From the NCBI GenBank assembly GCA_039602395.1, contig JBCNJP010000003.1, positions 16,897,167 to 16,961,166 on the forward strand: a stretch of DNA of 64,000 nt. The letters run 5' to 3'. A model generated the notes under the pieces. The model saw nothing but the letters and a program-made list of their open reading frames with translations. It was not told where the DNA came from and made no database searches. This document shows, piece after piece, positions 20,679 to 30,250 of this stretch. Within the stretch, counting starts at the first letter, position 1, and the number at the start of each line of letters is the position of its first letter. The position numbers were made by a program, and so were the translations under genes. The DNA comes from Deinandra increscens subsp. villosa. Taxonomy: Eukaryota > Streptophyta > Magnoliopsida > Asterales > Asteraceae.

Positions 20679-23600
20679 TTATTCAAAGTTCATCATTCCA
20701 ATGGCTGTGATGAGGAAAAAGAACCTTGCCTCATCAAATGCTTTAGTAAAAAGATCAGCCAATTGAAAGTCAGTATGAACTTTGTGTAATTTAATTAAGT
20801 TCTTTTCTGCACAATCTCTTATGAAATGGTACCTTATATCAATGTGCTTGGTCTTTGAGTGTTTGACTGGGTTGTTGGTGATGGAGATTGCACTGTTATT
20901 GTCAGCAAGGATGGGAGTCTCTAGGAGTGTGATTCCATAGTCAAGCATTTGATTTTGGATCCATAAAACTTGTCCACAGCAGCTTGAAGCAGCAATGTAC
21001 TCTGCTTCAGCAGTTGATGTAGAAACACATGTTTGTTTCTTGCACTGCCATGAAACTAGTCTGTTTCCTAGGAACTGACATCCTCCTGATGTTGACTTTT
21101 TATCCAAGTAGCATCCTCCATAGTCACTGTCAGTGTAAGCTATAAAAGAGAAATCTTCATTCTTTACATACCATAACCCAAGTTTGGGTTGTCCTTTGAG
21201 ATACCTGAAGATCCTTTTCACAGCTTTCATGTGGGATTCCCTGGGAGCAGACTGATATCTAGAGCATAAGCACACACTAAACATAATATCAGGTCTACTA
21301 GCAGTTAAATACATCAGAGAACCTATCATGGCTCTATAAGTGTGCTCATCAACCAATGCACTCTCTGAATCAGAATTCAGATTATGAGAGGTTGAGATGG
21401 GAGTTTTAGCAGTTGAGGAAGACAGCATGTCAAACCTCTTGAGCATTTCTTGAATATACTTGGATTGGTTCAAGAAAATACCCTCTGCAGTTTGTTTCAC
21501 CTGCAGGCCCAAGAAAAATGTGAGTTCACCCATTGAGCTCATTTCAAACTGGTCCTGCATCAAAGATTCAAACTCCTTGCACAGATTTAGGTTGGTGGAC
21601 CCAAAAATGATGTCATCCACATAGATTTGCACTAGTAACTTATCCTTTTTCACAGTCTTGATAAAGAGGGTTTTATCAATTGCTCCTCTGAGATAGCCAT
21701 TTCCAAGTAGGTAATTTGACAAAGTCTCATACCAAGTTCTTGGAGCTTGTTTTAGGCTATAAAGAGCTTTGATTAGTCTACACACCTTGTTGGGGTGGTG
21801 TGGGTCTTCAAACCCTGGTGGTTGACAGACATAGACTTCCTCTTTCAGTTTTCCATATAGAAAAGCACTCTTCACATCCATCTGGTAAACAGTGAAGTTT
21901 TTGTGTGCAGCAAAGGCAAGAAAGATTCTGATTGCCTCCAGCCTTGCCACAGGTGCAAACACTTCATCATAGTCAATACCTTCCTCTTGTGCATAACCTT
22001 GAACAACTAATCTGGCTTTGTTCTTGATTACTATGCCTCTCTCATCCTTCTTGTTTCTGAACACCCATTTGGTTCCAATTGGTTTTTCTCCATATGGGAG
22101 ATCAACCAATTCCCAAACTCTTTGTTTGTGGATCTGAAACAGCTCTTCCTGCATAGCTTCTACCCAGTGATTGTTCCTAAGTGCCTGCATAACTGTCTTG
22201 GGTTCGGTTTCCTGTGCTAGGAAACAAGCAAATAAGCAGATATTTGCATCAGCAGCAGATTTGCTTCTGGTTAAGACAGGAGCATTTACTTCACCAATCA
22301 CATTCTCAATTGGGTGAGTCTTCAAGGTTCTGGTATTGTAAAAAGGTGGAAACTCATGACTTTGAACTTGCCTAGCAACTGGTTGCAACTGGATGCTTAT
22401 TTCAGTTTCAGACATGTTTTGTGAAGAAGATGGTGGTGCAGCAGTAGCAGATGTAACATGTTGGTTACTTTCAGTATGAGGAGAGTTGAAATGCTCAGTT
22501 GGAAATGAGTCAAAGTAGCTTGACCCATGAGACATATCATGACCAACAGTTACATTGTAAGGAGAGTACTGCTCATCATCATCACTTGTGTCAGATACAT
22601 ATCCATCTGCAACTGAATGAGATTTAGAAGCATTGGATTGAGTTTCAACTTCAGTTCTTGAGGAAAGTGGATCAGGAACCTGTTGAATTGCAGAAGTTGG
22701 CATCGGTGCTGGTGTATAGGGCTTTGTGTTGTAGGAGCAGAAAGGAATGTAGCCATCCATGCTTGTATCATTCTTTGAGGTAGCTTGCTCCCCCTGCAAA
22801 TGCACATTCTCACTAGAGAGCTTATCAACACTAATGTTGAAAGCATTGGTTAGTGAGTTAATATCAAATAACCATGAAGGATCAGATCTAAAATTATTCT
22901 TAGATTTCTCATTGAAAAACACATTTATTGATTCTTCAATAATCTTAGTTCTGATGTTGTATACTCTGTATGCTTTTGACATGCCAGAGTATCCAACCAT
23001 GTATCCATCATCAGCTTTTTCTGCAAACTTTGGTAAATTTTCATTGGTTATCAATATTGTAACAGGACATCCAAAAGGCTTTAGAAAAGAAATTGTGGGT
23101 TTTCTTTTCCTCCACAGCTCATAGGGTGTCTGGTTTTTACCCTTGACCACAAGTACCCTATTCTGAACATAGCAGGCAGTGTTTACTGCTTCTGCCCAGA
23201 AAGTGACAGGTAGCTTTGACTCAGCAAGCATAGACCTAGCAGCTTCAATAAGTGTCCTATTTCTCCTTTCAGCAACACAATTTTGCTGTGGAGTCCTAGC
23301 AACACTATATTGTCTAGATATGCCTTTTTCTTCACAAAATGAGTTTAAAACATGATTTTTAAACTCAGTTCCATTGTCACATCTAATTGTTTTAACATAA
23401 AAAGATGACTGCTTTTCAAGTTGTAAAATCAAAGCTTTAAGCAATTCAGGTGTTTCAGTTTTGGTGTGAAGGAAAAACACCCAAGTATACCTGGAAAAAT
23501 CATCTGTTATGACAAAACAATATGACTTTTTACCTAAACTCATCACCCTTGTTGGACCAAAGAGATCCATGTGTAATAGTTCTAAGGGTTGAGTTACAGA

Positions 23601-24224
23601 ACTCACAGTTTTGGTCTTATGAGAAGACTTGTGCTGTTTGCCTTTCAAACAAGCAGTGCAGTGTTCATTACAATTAAATTGTTTTTGTGGTAAACCATTC
23701 ACCAAACCCAATTTAACAAATTTGTTCATTGTTTTGTAATTAACATCCTTTGATGTAACATTTGCCATATCAAGTAAGTACAAACCATCCTGTCTTTTAG
23801 CCTTTATTAAAATCATATCATCAGGAATTTGGTTAACAGGTTTGAGTACTATAGCTTCTTTATCATTGAATAGTACATTCAAATTTTTATCACAGATTTG
23901 TGATACACTTAACAAGTTAAAGTTCAAAACATTAACAAGACTAACCTTATCAAAGGTTACACTTCCATTGGAGACATTACCAAGTGCAGTAATGTGCCCC
24001 TTGTTGCTTCCAAAAGCAACAGGGCCTCCATCATATCTTTTTGTATTTTTCAGAAGGTCTTTATTTCCTGTCATGTGAGAGGAGCAGCCACTATCTACAA
24101 CCCAAACGTTTCTTTGAGCTTTATTTGGTGTCCCCTGCACAGAAAAAATATGGTTAACTGGTTTGAGGGACCCAAGCCTTTGTGGTCTTGGGTCTTCCCA
24201 TGGCATCATAATAGGTGTGTTCAA
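20679..24224 (-). CDS. SIRE copia pol: protease, integrase, reverse transcriptase, RNase H
   Basis: 1181 codons. VWVVDSGCSSHMTG (about residues 40-53) is the aspartic protease. The integrase has CTACLKGKQ, the second half of the HHCC zinc finger, and the DDE core (HMDLFGP, RCDNGTEFKNH, NCVAERRNRTL). Reverse transcriptase has TKWVFRNKKDERG, VYQMDVKSAFLYGKLKEEVY and the box YVDDIIFGS. RNase H has AYTDSDYGG, STAEAEYIAAS and DNNSAISI. The two histidines of the HHCC finger (normally WHRR..H before NYKTMNK) are absent, as if a short segment had been deleted. The open frame is otherwise long and clean. Confidence 0.9.
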   Translation of the reverse strand: MNTPIMMPWEDPRPQRLGSLKPVNHIFSVQGTPNKAQRNVWVVDSGCSSHMTGNKDLLKNTKRYDGGPVAFGSNKGHITALGNVSNGSVTFDKVSLVNVLNFNLLSVSQICDKNLNVLFNDKEAIVLKPVNQIPDDMILIKAKRQDGLYLLDMANVTSKDVNYKTMNKFVKLGLVNGLPQKQFNCNEHCTACLKGKQHKSSHKTKTVSSVTQPLELLHMDLFGPTRVMSLGKKSYCFVITDDFSRYTWVFFLHTKTETPELLKALILQLEKQSSFYVKTIRCDNGTEFKNHVLNSFCEEKGISRQYSVARTPQQNCVAERRNRTLIEAARSMLAESKLPVTFWAEAVNTACYVQNRVLVVKGKNQTPYELWRKRKPTISFLKPFGCPVTILITNENLPKFAEKADDGYMVGYSGMSKAYRVYNIRTKIIEESINVFFNEKSKNNFRSDPSWLFDINSLTNAFNISVDKLSSENVHLQGEQATSKNDTSMDGYIPFCSYNTKPYTPAPMPTSAIQQVPDPLSSRTEVETQSNASKSHSVADGYVSDTSDDDEQYSPYNVTVGHDMSHGSSYFDSFPTEHFNSPHTESNQHVTSATAAPPSSSQNMSETEISIQLQPVARQVQSHEFPPFYNTRTLKTHPIENVIGEVNAPVLTRSKSAADANICLFACFLAQETEPKTVMQALRNNHWVEAMQEELFQIHKQRVWELVDLPYGEKPIGTKWVFRNKKDERGIVIKNKARLVVQGYAQEEGIDYDEVFAPVARLEAIRIFLAFAAHKNFTVYQMDVKSAFLYGKLKEEVYVCQPPGFEDPHHPNKVCRLIKALYSLKQAPRTWYETLSNYLLGNGYLRGAIDKTLFIKTVKKDKLLVQIYVDDIIFGSTNLNLCKEFESLMQDQFEMSSMGELTFFLGLQVKQTAEGIFLNQSKYIQEMLKRFDMLSSSTAKTPISTSHNLNSDSESALVDEHTYRAMIGSLMYLTASRPDIMFSVCLCSRYQSAPRESHMKAVKRIFRYLKGQPKLGLWYVKNEDFSFIAYTDSDYGGCYLDKKSTSGGCQFLGNRLVSWQCKKQTCVSTSTAEAEYIAASSCCGQVLWIQNQMLDYGITLLETPILADNNSAISITNNPVKHSKTKHIDIRYHFIRDCAEKNLIKLHKVHTDFQLADLFTKAFDEARFFFLITAIGMMNFE

Positions 24225-24872
24225 TTAACCCAGCATCTGGTTTCTGAATTTTAACTATGGGCTCATCATAGTTAGCAAAACTAACCCTTTTATTATGAGC
24301 CTGCCATTGAGAGAAACCATACTTTTTGATAAATTCCTTCTTTTCCCAGTATTTTCTGTTGTTTCTAGTTTTAGCATTTTCAGTTTTAGACTCAACAGTA
24401 GGAATTTCAGCATCCTGATGAGTTCCATAGGAACTCATATGTGCAGGATGGAACTGCACATCATGCTGGTTAAAAACATTCTTTCTTTCACGTGGAGCAG
24501 ATTTGGCACGTGAGTTTCCTTGAAACAGTGGATTTGTTGAATTGGTAAATTCATTTGATTGAAAAACAGGTCTTTGTTTTAAAGAAGTTTTAGACCTTGT
24601 GTTTTGAACAAGTTCCTGAGGAACTAAGTTTCTTCCTGAGGAAAGTTGTTCAGTACTGAATTGTTCCGAGGGAACTTTACTTACTCCTGAGGAATGTTCC
24701 TAAGGAATAACTAAAGTTCCTGCGGAAGGATTTGCAGTTGAAAACACATCTATATTTTCTAAAGAATCTGCACTTCTTTTGGCCTTTGAGAAGTTCCCTT
24801 GCTTCTTATTCCCAATCAATCCCTGATCACCCTGTGTCATGATCTTTTTACCCTTTGATGCACTTGATTTTA
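24154..24872 (-). pseudogene. Gag-pol linker of the SIRE copia, shifted frame
   Basis: This segment is in a different frame from both gag and pol, so two indels flank it (near 24870 and 24165). One stop (near 24700) also interrupts it. The open part (24154-24459) ends GLIEHTYYDAMGRPKTTKAW, the normal approach to the protease. The part before it encodes LVPQELVQNT and SSGRNLVPQ from the GTTCCTGAGGAAC words. Confidence 0.6.
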
Positions 24873-25409
24873 ACAGGTTTTGCTATTCAAATTGTTGATT
24901 ACCTGTTTGAAAGGATTAAAAGAGCAGTTTACTGCAACATGCCCAAACTCACCACAAATTATACATTCCTTTTCAGTTTTGAGAGAATTTTGGTGTTTTG
25001 GTTGCATTTGCTTTTTATTCAGCTTGATTATCTCATTTGTTTCTTTGAAAGACTGTTTTTGAAATTTCTCAACTTTTTGAGTGACTGACCCAATGGAAGT
25101 AGGGTCAATACTCATGATTCCAGCAGTTACAGTTGTAACAGGTTTTAAAATTGGCTTAGGAATCATTAAAGTTGGTTTTGAGATTGAATCATCAATCTTA
25201 ACAGATGTGTTGTAAGAAGATGTTGTGGTGTCAGTGAAACTAGGAAAACCAAATAGTTCCACATTTGATGGTTCAAACTCTGCTTCCTTTGGTTCAGTTT
25301 GTTTGGAGGAGTCCACAGACACTGGACTAACCTTCACTTGAGGTAATTGGATTAAGTTTGTATATGAATCAGGATTGTTTACTTTCTTAAACTGTTTAAC
25401 CCCCTTCCC
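24873..25409 (-). pseudogene. Gag C-terminus with CCHC zinc knuckle (SIRE copia)
   Basis: It continues the gag frame after the stop at 25410-25412. CIICGEFGHVAVNC is a perfect CX2CX4HX4C zinc knuckle for RNA binding. It ends with a TAA near 24870, after which the frame changes. Confidence 0.65.
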
Positions 25410-27032
25410 TTAAACCTGAGAGGCCCATATCTTTTCAGCCTTTTCAGTGGCACTTTGATATTTTTCAACATCTTTTAATGCAGTTTCCAACTGGATAGTT
25501 AGTGTGTCAATTTCATTCACAAGTTTAGAATTTTGGTGTTGTGAAGCTTTAAATTGAGCAACTACATCATCCATTTGAGTTATAAAGTCTGTTTGTTGAT
25601 GTTTTAAAAGACTGATTGTTTCTTTCAATTCATCAGTTTTGGTTGTATAAGAAATGTTAGCTCTCCTAGAGTATTCTTTTAATTCATAAAAGCTAGCTAA
25701 CTCTTCCTTAAGATTAAGGTTTTCTTGCTTAAAAAGTTCAACCCTTTTCAAACATTCAGTGGTACAAGGAGCAGTTTCTTGATTATACGAGGAAAGTGAA
25801 TTTACCTCAGCAGACTCAATGGCCATTAAGGCATGATTGGTTGGTGCAAATTCACTCATGACTTCTTCCCAGTCAACACAGCCTGTTTGATTTGCAATTG
25901 TAGTAGTGTTGTTTGCTGCAGGCTTTGGTGGAGATGGCCCACTTGAAGAGCTTGCATTGTTGAAGACAGGTTTGTACTCAGGTTTGTACTCAGGCTTCTT
26001 GTCAGCCTTATAACCTCCTCCTTCTCTTCTAGGCTGTGGACATTCCCTAGCAAAGTGTCCCAACTGCTGATAGTTGTAACATTTCACTTTGGATTTATCC
26101 AAGCCAATGGGAGCATTTTTATCTCCATTAAACTTCCTGCCTGTTCTCTTGTAGAATCTTTGTGCTCTTAGAGAAACCATGACAAGTTGGGTTGAAATGT
26201 CGATTTCCTCTAAATCATCAACACTTATGTACTCGAGATCTGATCTTGTGAATCCTGCATAAGAGTTGTGGGCAAAGTTAGCAAAGTTATAATATGAGGC
26301 AGACTCTTGATCTCTTGAAGATTCAGGATATTGTTGTTGTTGGTCATAGCTCAGTTGGTTTTCAGAGTGAGCTGTGACCAAAGCTAAAGTGCCTTTGGAA
26401 GAGAGAGGTTGGTTGGGAGTGTAACCATCCTTCTCGTTTAGTTCCATTTCATGGGCACTCAATATCCCATAGAGATCTGCAAGTCTCAATGTCTTAAGGT
26501 CTTTGTTGTATCTAATACTGACAGTGTAAACAGTCCACTTCTCGGGTAATGATCTTAAGAATTTTCTAATAACATCACCATTTGAGGGTTTGACTTCTAC
26601 AGCTTGTAGGTCATCAATTAGTTTAACATACCTAAGATACTGTTCAGACATTGTTTCATTGTTTTTGTGACAAAAATTCTCATATCTTTGCTTTAGTATA
26701 TCCTTTTTGTTTTCTTTTACTTCTTCTGTTCCTTCATACATTTCATTTAGAGCTTTCCAAAGTGAAAAAGCAGTTTTAAAGTTTTTAAACCCAATAAGTA
26801 TGTTGTTAGGTAAAGCTGCTTGTAAAGCCCACATGGCTTTCTAGTCACCTTCACACTTTTTGTGATCAGCAGGTGAATAGTTTTCATAAACTTGAGGACC
26901 ATGAGTGATGGATCTCCACATAGTGAGTTCAGTGTTTTTACACTACATTTCCATCCTTAGTTTCCAAGTATCAAAATCATCAGGAGTAAAAGTAGGAGGT
27001 TTGCCTGAGCTGCCATTTCTTGATTCACTCAT
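25410..27032 (-). pseudogene. SIRE copia gag with two early stops
   Basis: The ATG at 27032-27030 starts MSESRNGSSGKPPTFTPDDF, the usual N-terminus of copia gag. TAG codons at 26943-26945 and 26841-26843 interrupt it, then 474 codons are open from 26834. That frame holds the UBN2/Retrotran_gag capsid domain (IGFKNFKTAFSLWKALNEMY, EQYLRYVKLIDDLQA, FLRSLPEKWTVYTVSIRYNK). A CCHC knuckle follows whose second cysteine is tyrosine (CYNYQQLGHFAREC). A long coiled-coil-like C-terminus ends at TAA 25410-25412. It would assemble virus-like particles if intact. Confidence 0.8.
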
Positions 27033-27131
27033 TTTGTGATAGAAATTTAAACAGACTTATCAGAAAGCAAATTAAACCTCTTTTAAGCAAAAGAAAAGTT
27101 TTAAAACAGTTTAAAACTTTTGATCTCAAGA

Positions 27132-27149
27132 GCCAAAGCTCTGATACCA
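27132..27149 (-). other. Primer binding site of the SIRE copia (initiator tRNA-Met)
   Basis: The minus strand reads TGGTATCAGAGCTTTGGC two bases inside the LTR end. TGGTATCAGAGC is the standard plant copia primer site complementary to the 3' end of initiator tRNA-Met. Confidence 0.9.
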
Positions 27150-27151
27150 CT

Positions 27152-27563
27152 TGTAGGATCGTGGTTACCCCAAGGTAAACCAAAACAAGTTGCTTAAGAG
27201 ATCAAACTGTTAAGACGGAATCAAAACAGTTTGTGTTTAAAAGTTTGCTAACTAAAGATGCAAGAATCCAGAAGTAAACATCATGGAAGTGAAAGCAGAA
27301 ATAAATAGATGAACAACAGTTATACTTCCAAGCACTATGCTTTATATTACTTCTCAAGTTGTTTACAATGGAAAGATGAATCAACAATACATTTGTTGCA
27401 TGTCTTTATAATGAGAAGCTAACATATATATAGTGCTAGGAGGAATTAAAACAAAATGTTTTAATTCCTTAATTAACCAACTTGGTTAATTATAAAACAA
27501 TATCGCAAGATAACTAGTTGTTGTTGCAGCCTTGGTATGTGTGCCTCTTATCCTGTCGGGTTC
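27152..27563 (-). repeat. 5' LTR of the SIRE copia, inner portion (412 bp)
   Basis: Starts TGTAGGATCG like the 3' LTR. It is interrupted after GGTTC by the Tekay element and continues at 37918-38118. The two parts sum to 613 bp, the full LTR length. Confidence 0.95.
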
Positions 27564-27762
27564 TGTAACACCCCAACCGATGGCGGAAACATCGAGGTGT
27601 CACGAAAAGAGTATAGAAGCACATGGATAAAAGGAAAAACCATATTTTATTATTAATTCAAATCTTAAAACGTCTATTACAAGGCATAAAAATTTAAAAG
27701 ACATAAGATTTGCTAACTAGATCTCCAAACTTCTATTCTTAATCAGGCTTGATTCTCATTCC

Positions 27763-28247
27763 CTGAAAAACATGCAAAAGGTCAACTACATATATAGTTG
27801 GTGAGTCATAGGTTTGTTAACAAGCAGTAATAATAACCGATTGATAAACGTTTTGCAAAGTCATACATGTTAAACTAAATATGCAAGTATTACCTAAATT
27901 GATCACATATTCGTCACCCAGTACATAAATGATGTTCAATTCCTCAAAGGAATCTCTACGATTATGATGTTCAGTTCCTCAAAGAAACCTCTACGATTAT
28001 GATGCTCATGAGACTTACATGCACAGGTCCCTAGAATACGATATAATATAGATAAATGCAAGCAATTTATTTAACAGTACTTGACTTTGCTTAATAAGAA
28101 TAAATAATTTCAAGAATAGAGTTTCACAATGATTTCAATGATAACCATGAATAAGTATTTTCTTTGAAAACCAAATAGTGATATAAACGTTTGTGCATGT
28201 TTTCCATCCCAAAAGATTTAAAGTAAAAATGGGGACTATGAACTCAC
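27763..28247 (-). promoter_or_regulatory. Putative leader intron in the Tekay LTR (repeated in the other LTR)
   Basis: On the minus strand the donor is CTTAAG/GTGAGTTCATAG at 28248/28247 and the acceptor GCATGTTTTTCAG/GGAATG at 27763/27762, 485 bases apart. A hairpin (CAACTA, TAGTTG; 27783-27788 and 27795-27800) lies 20 bases before the acceptor. Related LTRs in this window keep donor or acceptor and hairpin. In the 5' LTR the equivalent would lie in the transcribed leader between the TATA box and the primer site. Splicing is inferred, not shown. Confidence 0.45.
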
Positions 28248-28473
28248 CTTAAGCAGTTGGTTGATTACTAGCTTGACGAATCGAGAATGATTTCAAGTTC
28301 GAGGGATTCCTAAACGAAATACGAAATCAGTTAACCTAAAGTTACGATGACGAAAAATAGGAGTTCTAGATAGCCTAGGGTTTCTTAGATTTCTAGGGTT
28401 TCGGTGAATTTGATGATTTGGGGAAGATGATATGATTATAACGTAACATCTTGAAGCTTGTAGATAAAATTTA

Positions 28474-28507
<34 letters not shown>

Positions 28508-29064
28508 CTTAGATAAAAGATTTAAACAAATAATTGAATGACTAGGTAAAAATGAATTAACAATTAAGTAGATAAATGACAAAATAATTTCATTAATAAC
28601 TAAATAAATGAATGTATAATTCAGTAAATAAATTATCGAATGAAATAATGAATTGGTTAAAGTAGTAACCGAAATAAATGTTTCTTAAAAATAGATGTGT
28701 TTAGATAAAGTTTTATAAGATTTTAAATCAAATGGCAACGTTTCGTTTTAGGAACATCAATAAAAGAATTGAAACGCTTCGATGATTTATTTAATAAATA
28801 AATTACTAAACAATTAAGTGGATGTTAAGAAAGAAATAAAAAAATATAATTAAGTTTATTTGTTCCAAGAATAAAGTTTATGTATATATATTTATAAGGT
28901 TTGAAAAAAAACAATGATTTATACATTTTATAGGAGTTTCTAACACTAAATAAGTATATTTAAAATTTTCTAGAATAATTATAGTGTTTTAGGAGGTTTT
29001 TAATGGTTTACAATGAAGGAGAAATAGAGAAAATAAAAAGAAACAACAAAAAAAAAAGAAAGAT

Positions 29065-29135
29065 ATACGGTCAAGGGTTTCGAACCCGTGACCTTGTGTT
29101 TAAAATCGTGACATCCGACCAACTAGGCTACGGCC
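29065..29135 (-). promoter_or_regulatory. tRNA-like block with perfect pol III A and B boxes in the Tekay LTR
   Basis: The minus strand has A box TAGCCTAGTTGG (29119-29130) and B box GGTTCGAAACC (29076-29086), about 33 bases apart as in a tRNA gene. The block starts GGCCGTAGCC. The T-arm region pairs well, but I cannot fold an acceptor stem or an anticodon arm, so it is not a working tRNA. The same block occurs at 36766-36836 in the other LTR. It lies upstream of the TATA box region in U3. Confidence 0.55.
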
Positions 29136-29465
29136 TTTGTTGGTTTTAATTTCGAAAGGACTTTTAATATGTTGTTTTCACACTTCATCTTCTTCCCCAT
29201 TTAACCACCCGAAAACCCTAACCCTTTGAGCTCGAAATTGAACCCTTAAACGTACTTAGATCCTAAAATTAACTTAGGGCTTTCATTCCTTGATGAATTC
29301 CGAACAGAAGGGTGTAAAAATTACCTCGAATCGTTGCCGGAAAAACGAGATTGGAAGGTCGCCGGAGTTCGCGACGGCGGCGGCGGCGGAGACGCACGAC
29401 AGGGACGATTTGCAGTGGATTTTTGGATGATTTAGATGCGCAAAGGGTCAGGGAGTGTCGAGGAA

Positions 29466-29476
29466 CTATTTATAGG
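29466..29476 (-). promoter_or_regulatory. TATA box of the Tekay 3' LTR
   Basis: The minus strand reads CCTATAAATAG, about 740 bp from the LTR start. The copy in the 5' LTR, at 37167-37177, is the one that would drive the genomic transcript. Confidence 0.65.
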
Positions 29477-30216
29477 ACCGAATACGCAATGAAGGTGATT
29501 TAATTTGGACTTAAATGTCCGAATTGATTCTCGGTTCTTGGTGATTAAAACTCAATCAATTGCCGGTTTCGAGTCGTTAATGGTCATTAGATGAACGTTA
29601 GGAACGTTTATGGATTAAGCACGACGAAAAACGAGTGTTTTAAGTGGTAAATGGTGTTCTCCGGCGAGGGCGGCGGCTGCCGGCGGCGACCCCTGCCGGA
29701 AAAACGCGAACAGTGACTAATTTTTTTATTTTTTTTTTAAATAAAATATATATATATATTATATGTATTGTTACTAAAAGAGAAAAGAAAAACATCCTTT
29801 TATTTATATATTTTAAAGTAAATATGTAAATGAGTTTTATTCGTAAGATCATATTCGTAAAATGATTTTTTTTTTTTTACATAACTTTTAGTAAAAACGA
29901 AAGATCATCGAGGTTTTGTTTGAATGACATAAATGTATCGATATTTATAAAAATAACAAGTTTTATTAAACTTAAAAGTTTTATGATTATAAAATCTCAA
30001 AAATTCAAAATGAGTAAATGATTCAATTAATTCAAATAAATATTAGAATTGAATTTAGACAATATAATAAATATGTTTCAAACAAGTAATTATTTAACTT
30101 AAATGGCTAATTAATTCAAAAATTGAAAGTTAAATTTAAATATATGATACATGAATAACAAAATTTAAATTTAAACTCAAGACTTTTATTAATATTAAAA
30201 TTTCACGATTGTTACA

Positions 30217-30240
30217 GTCTCTCCTACTTGAAGAAATTTC
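30217..30240 (-). other. Polypurine tract of the Tekay-like element
   Basis: Directly next to the 3' LTR the minus strand reads AAGTAGGAGAGAC, the expected primer for plus-strand DNA synthesis. Confidence 0.8.
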
Positions 30241-30250
30241 GTCCCGAAAT

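Larger units (their letters stand above)
27564..30216 (-). repeat. 3' LTR of the Tekay-like element (2653 bp)
   Basis: Plus-strand ends TGTAACACCCC and GATTGTTACA. It contains a TATA box (29466-29476), a tRNA-like block (29065-29135), a putative intron (27763-28247) and a (CATA)n run at 28471-28505. GC-rich sequence at 29370-29400 and 29655-29710 lies on either side of the TATA box. Confidence 0.95.

Noticed and set aside
29065..29135. A genuine tRNA gene
   Set aside because: A and B boxes are perfect, but I cannot pair an acceptor stem or an anticodon arm, and the block lies inside an LTR in both copies.
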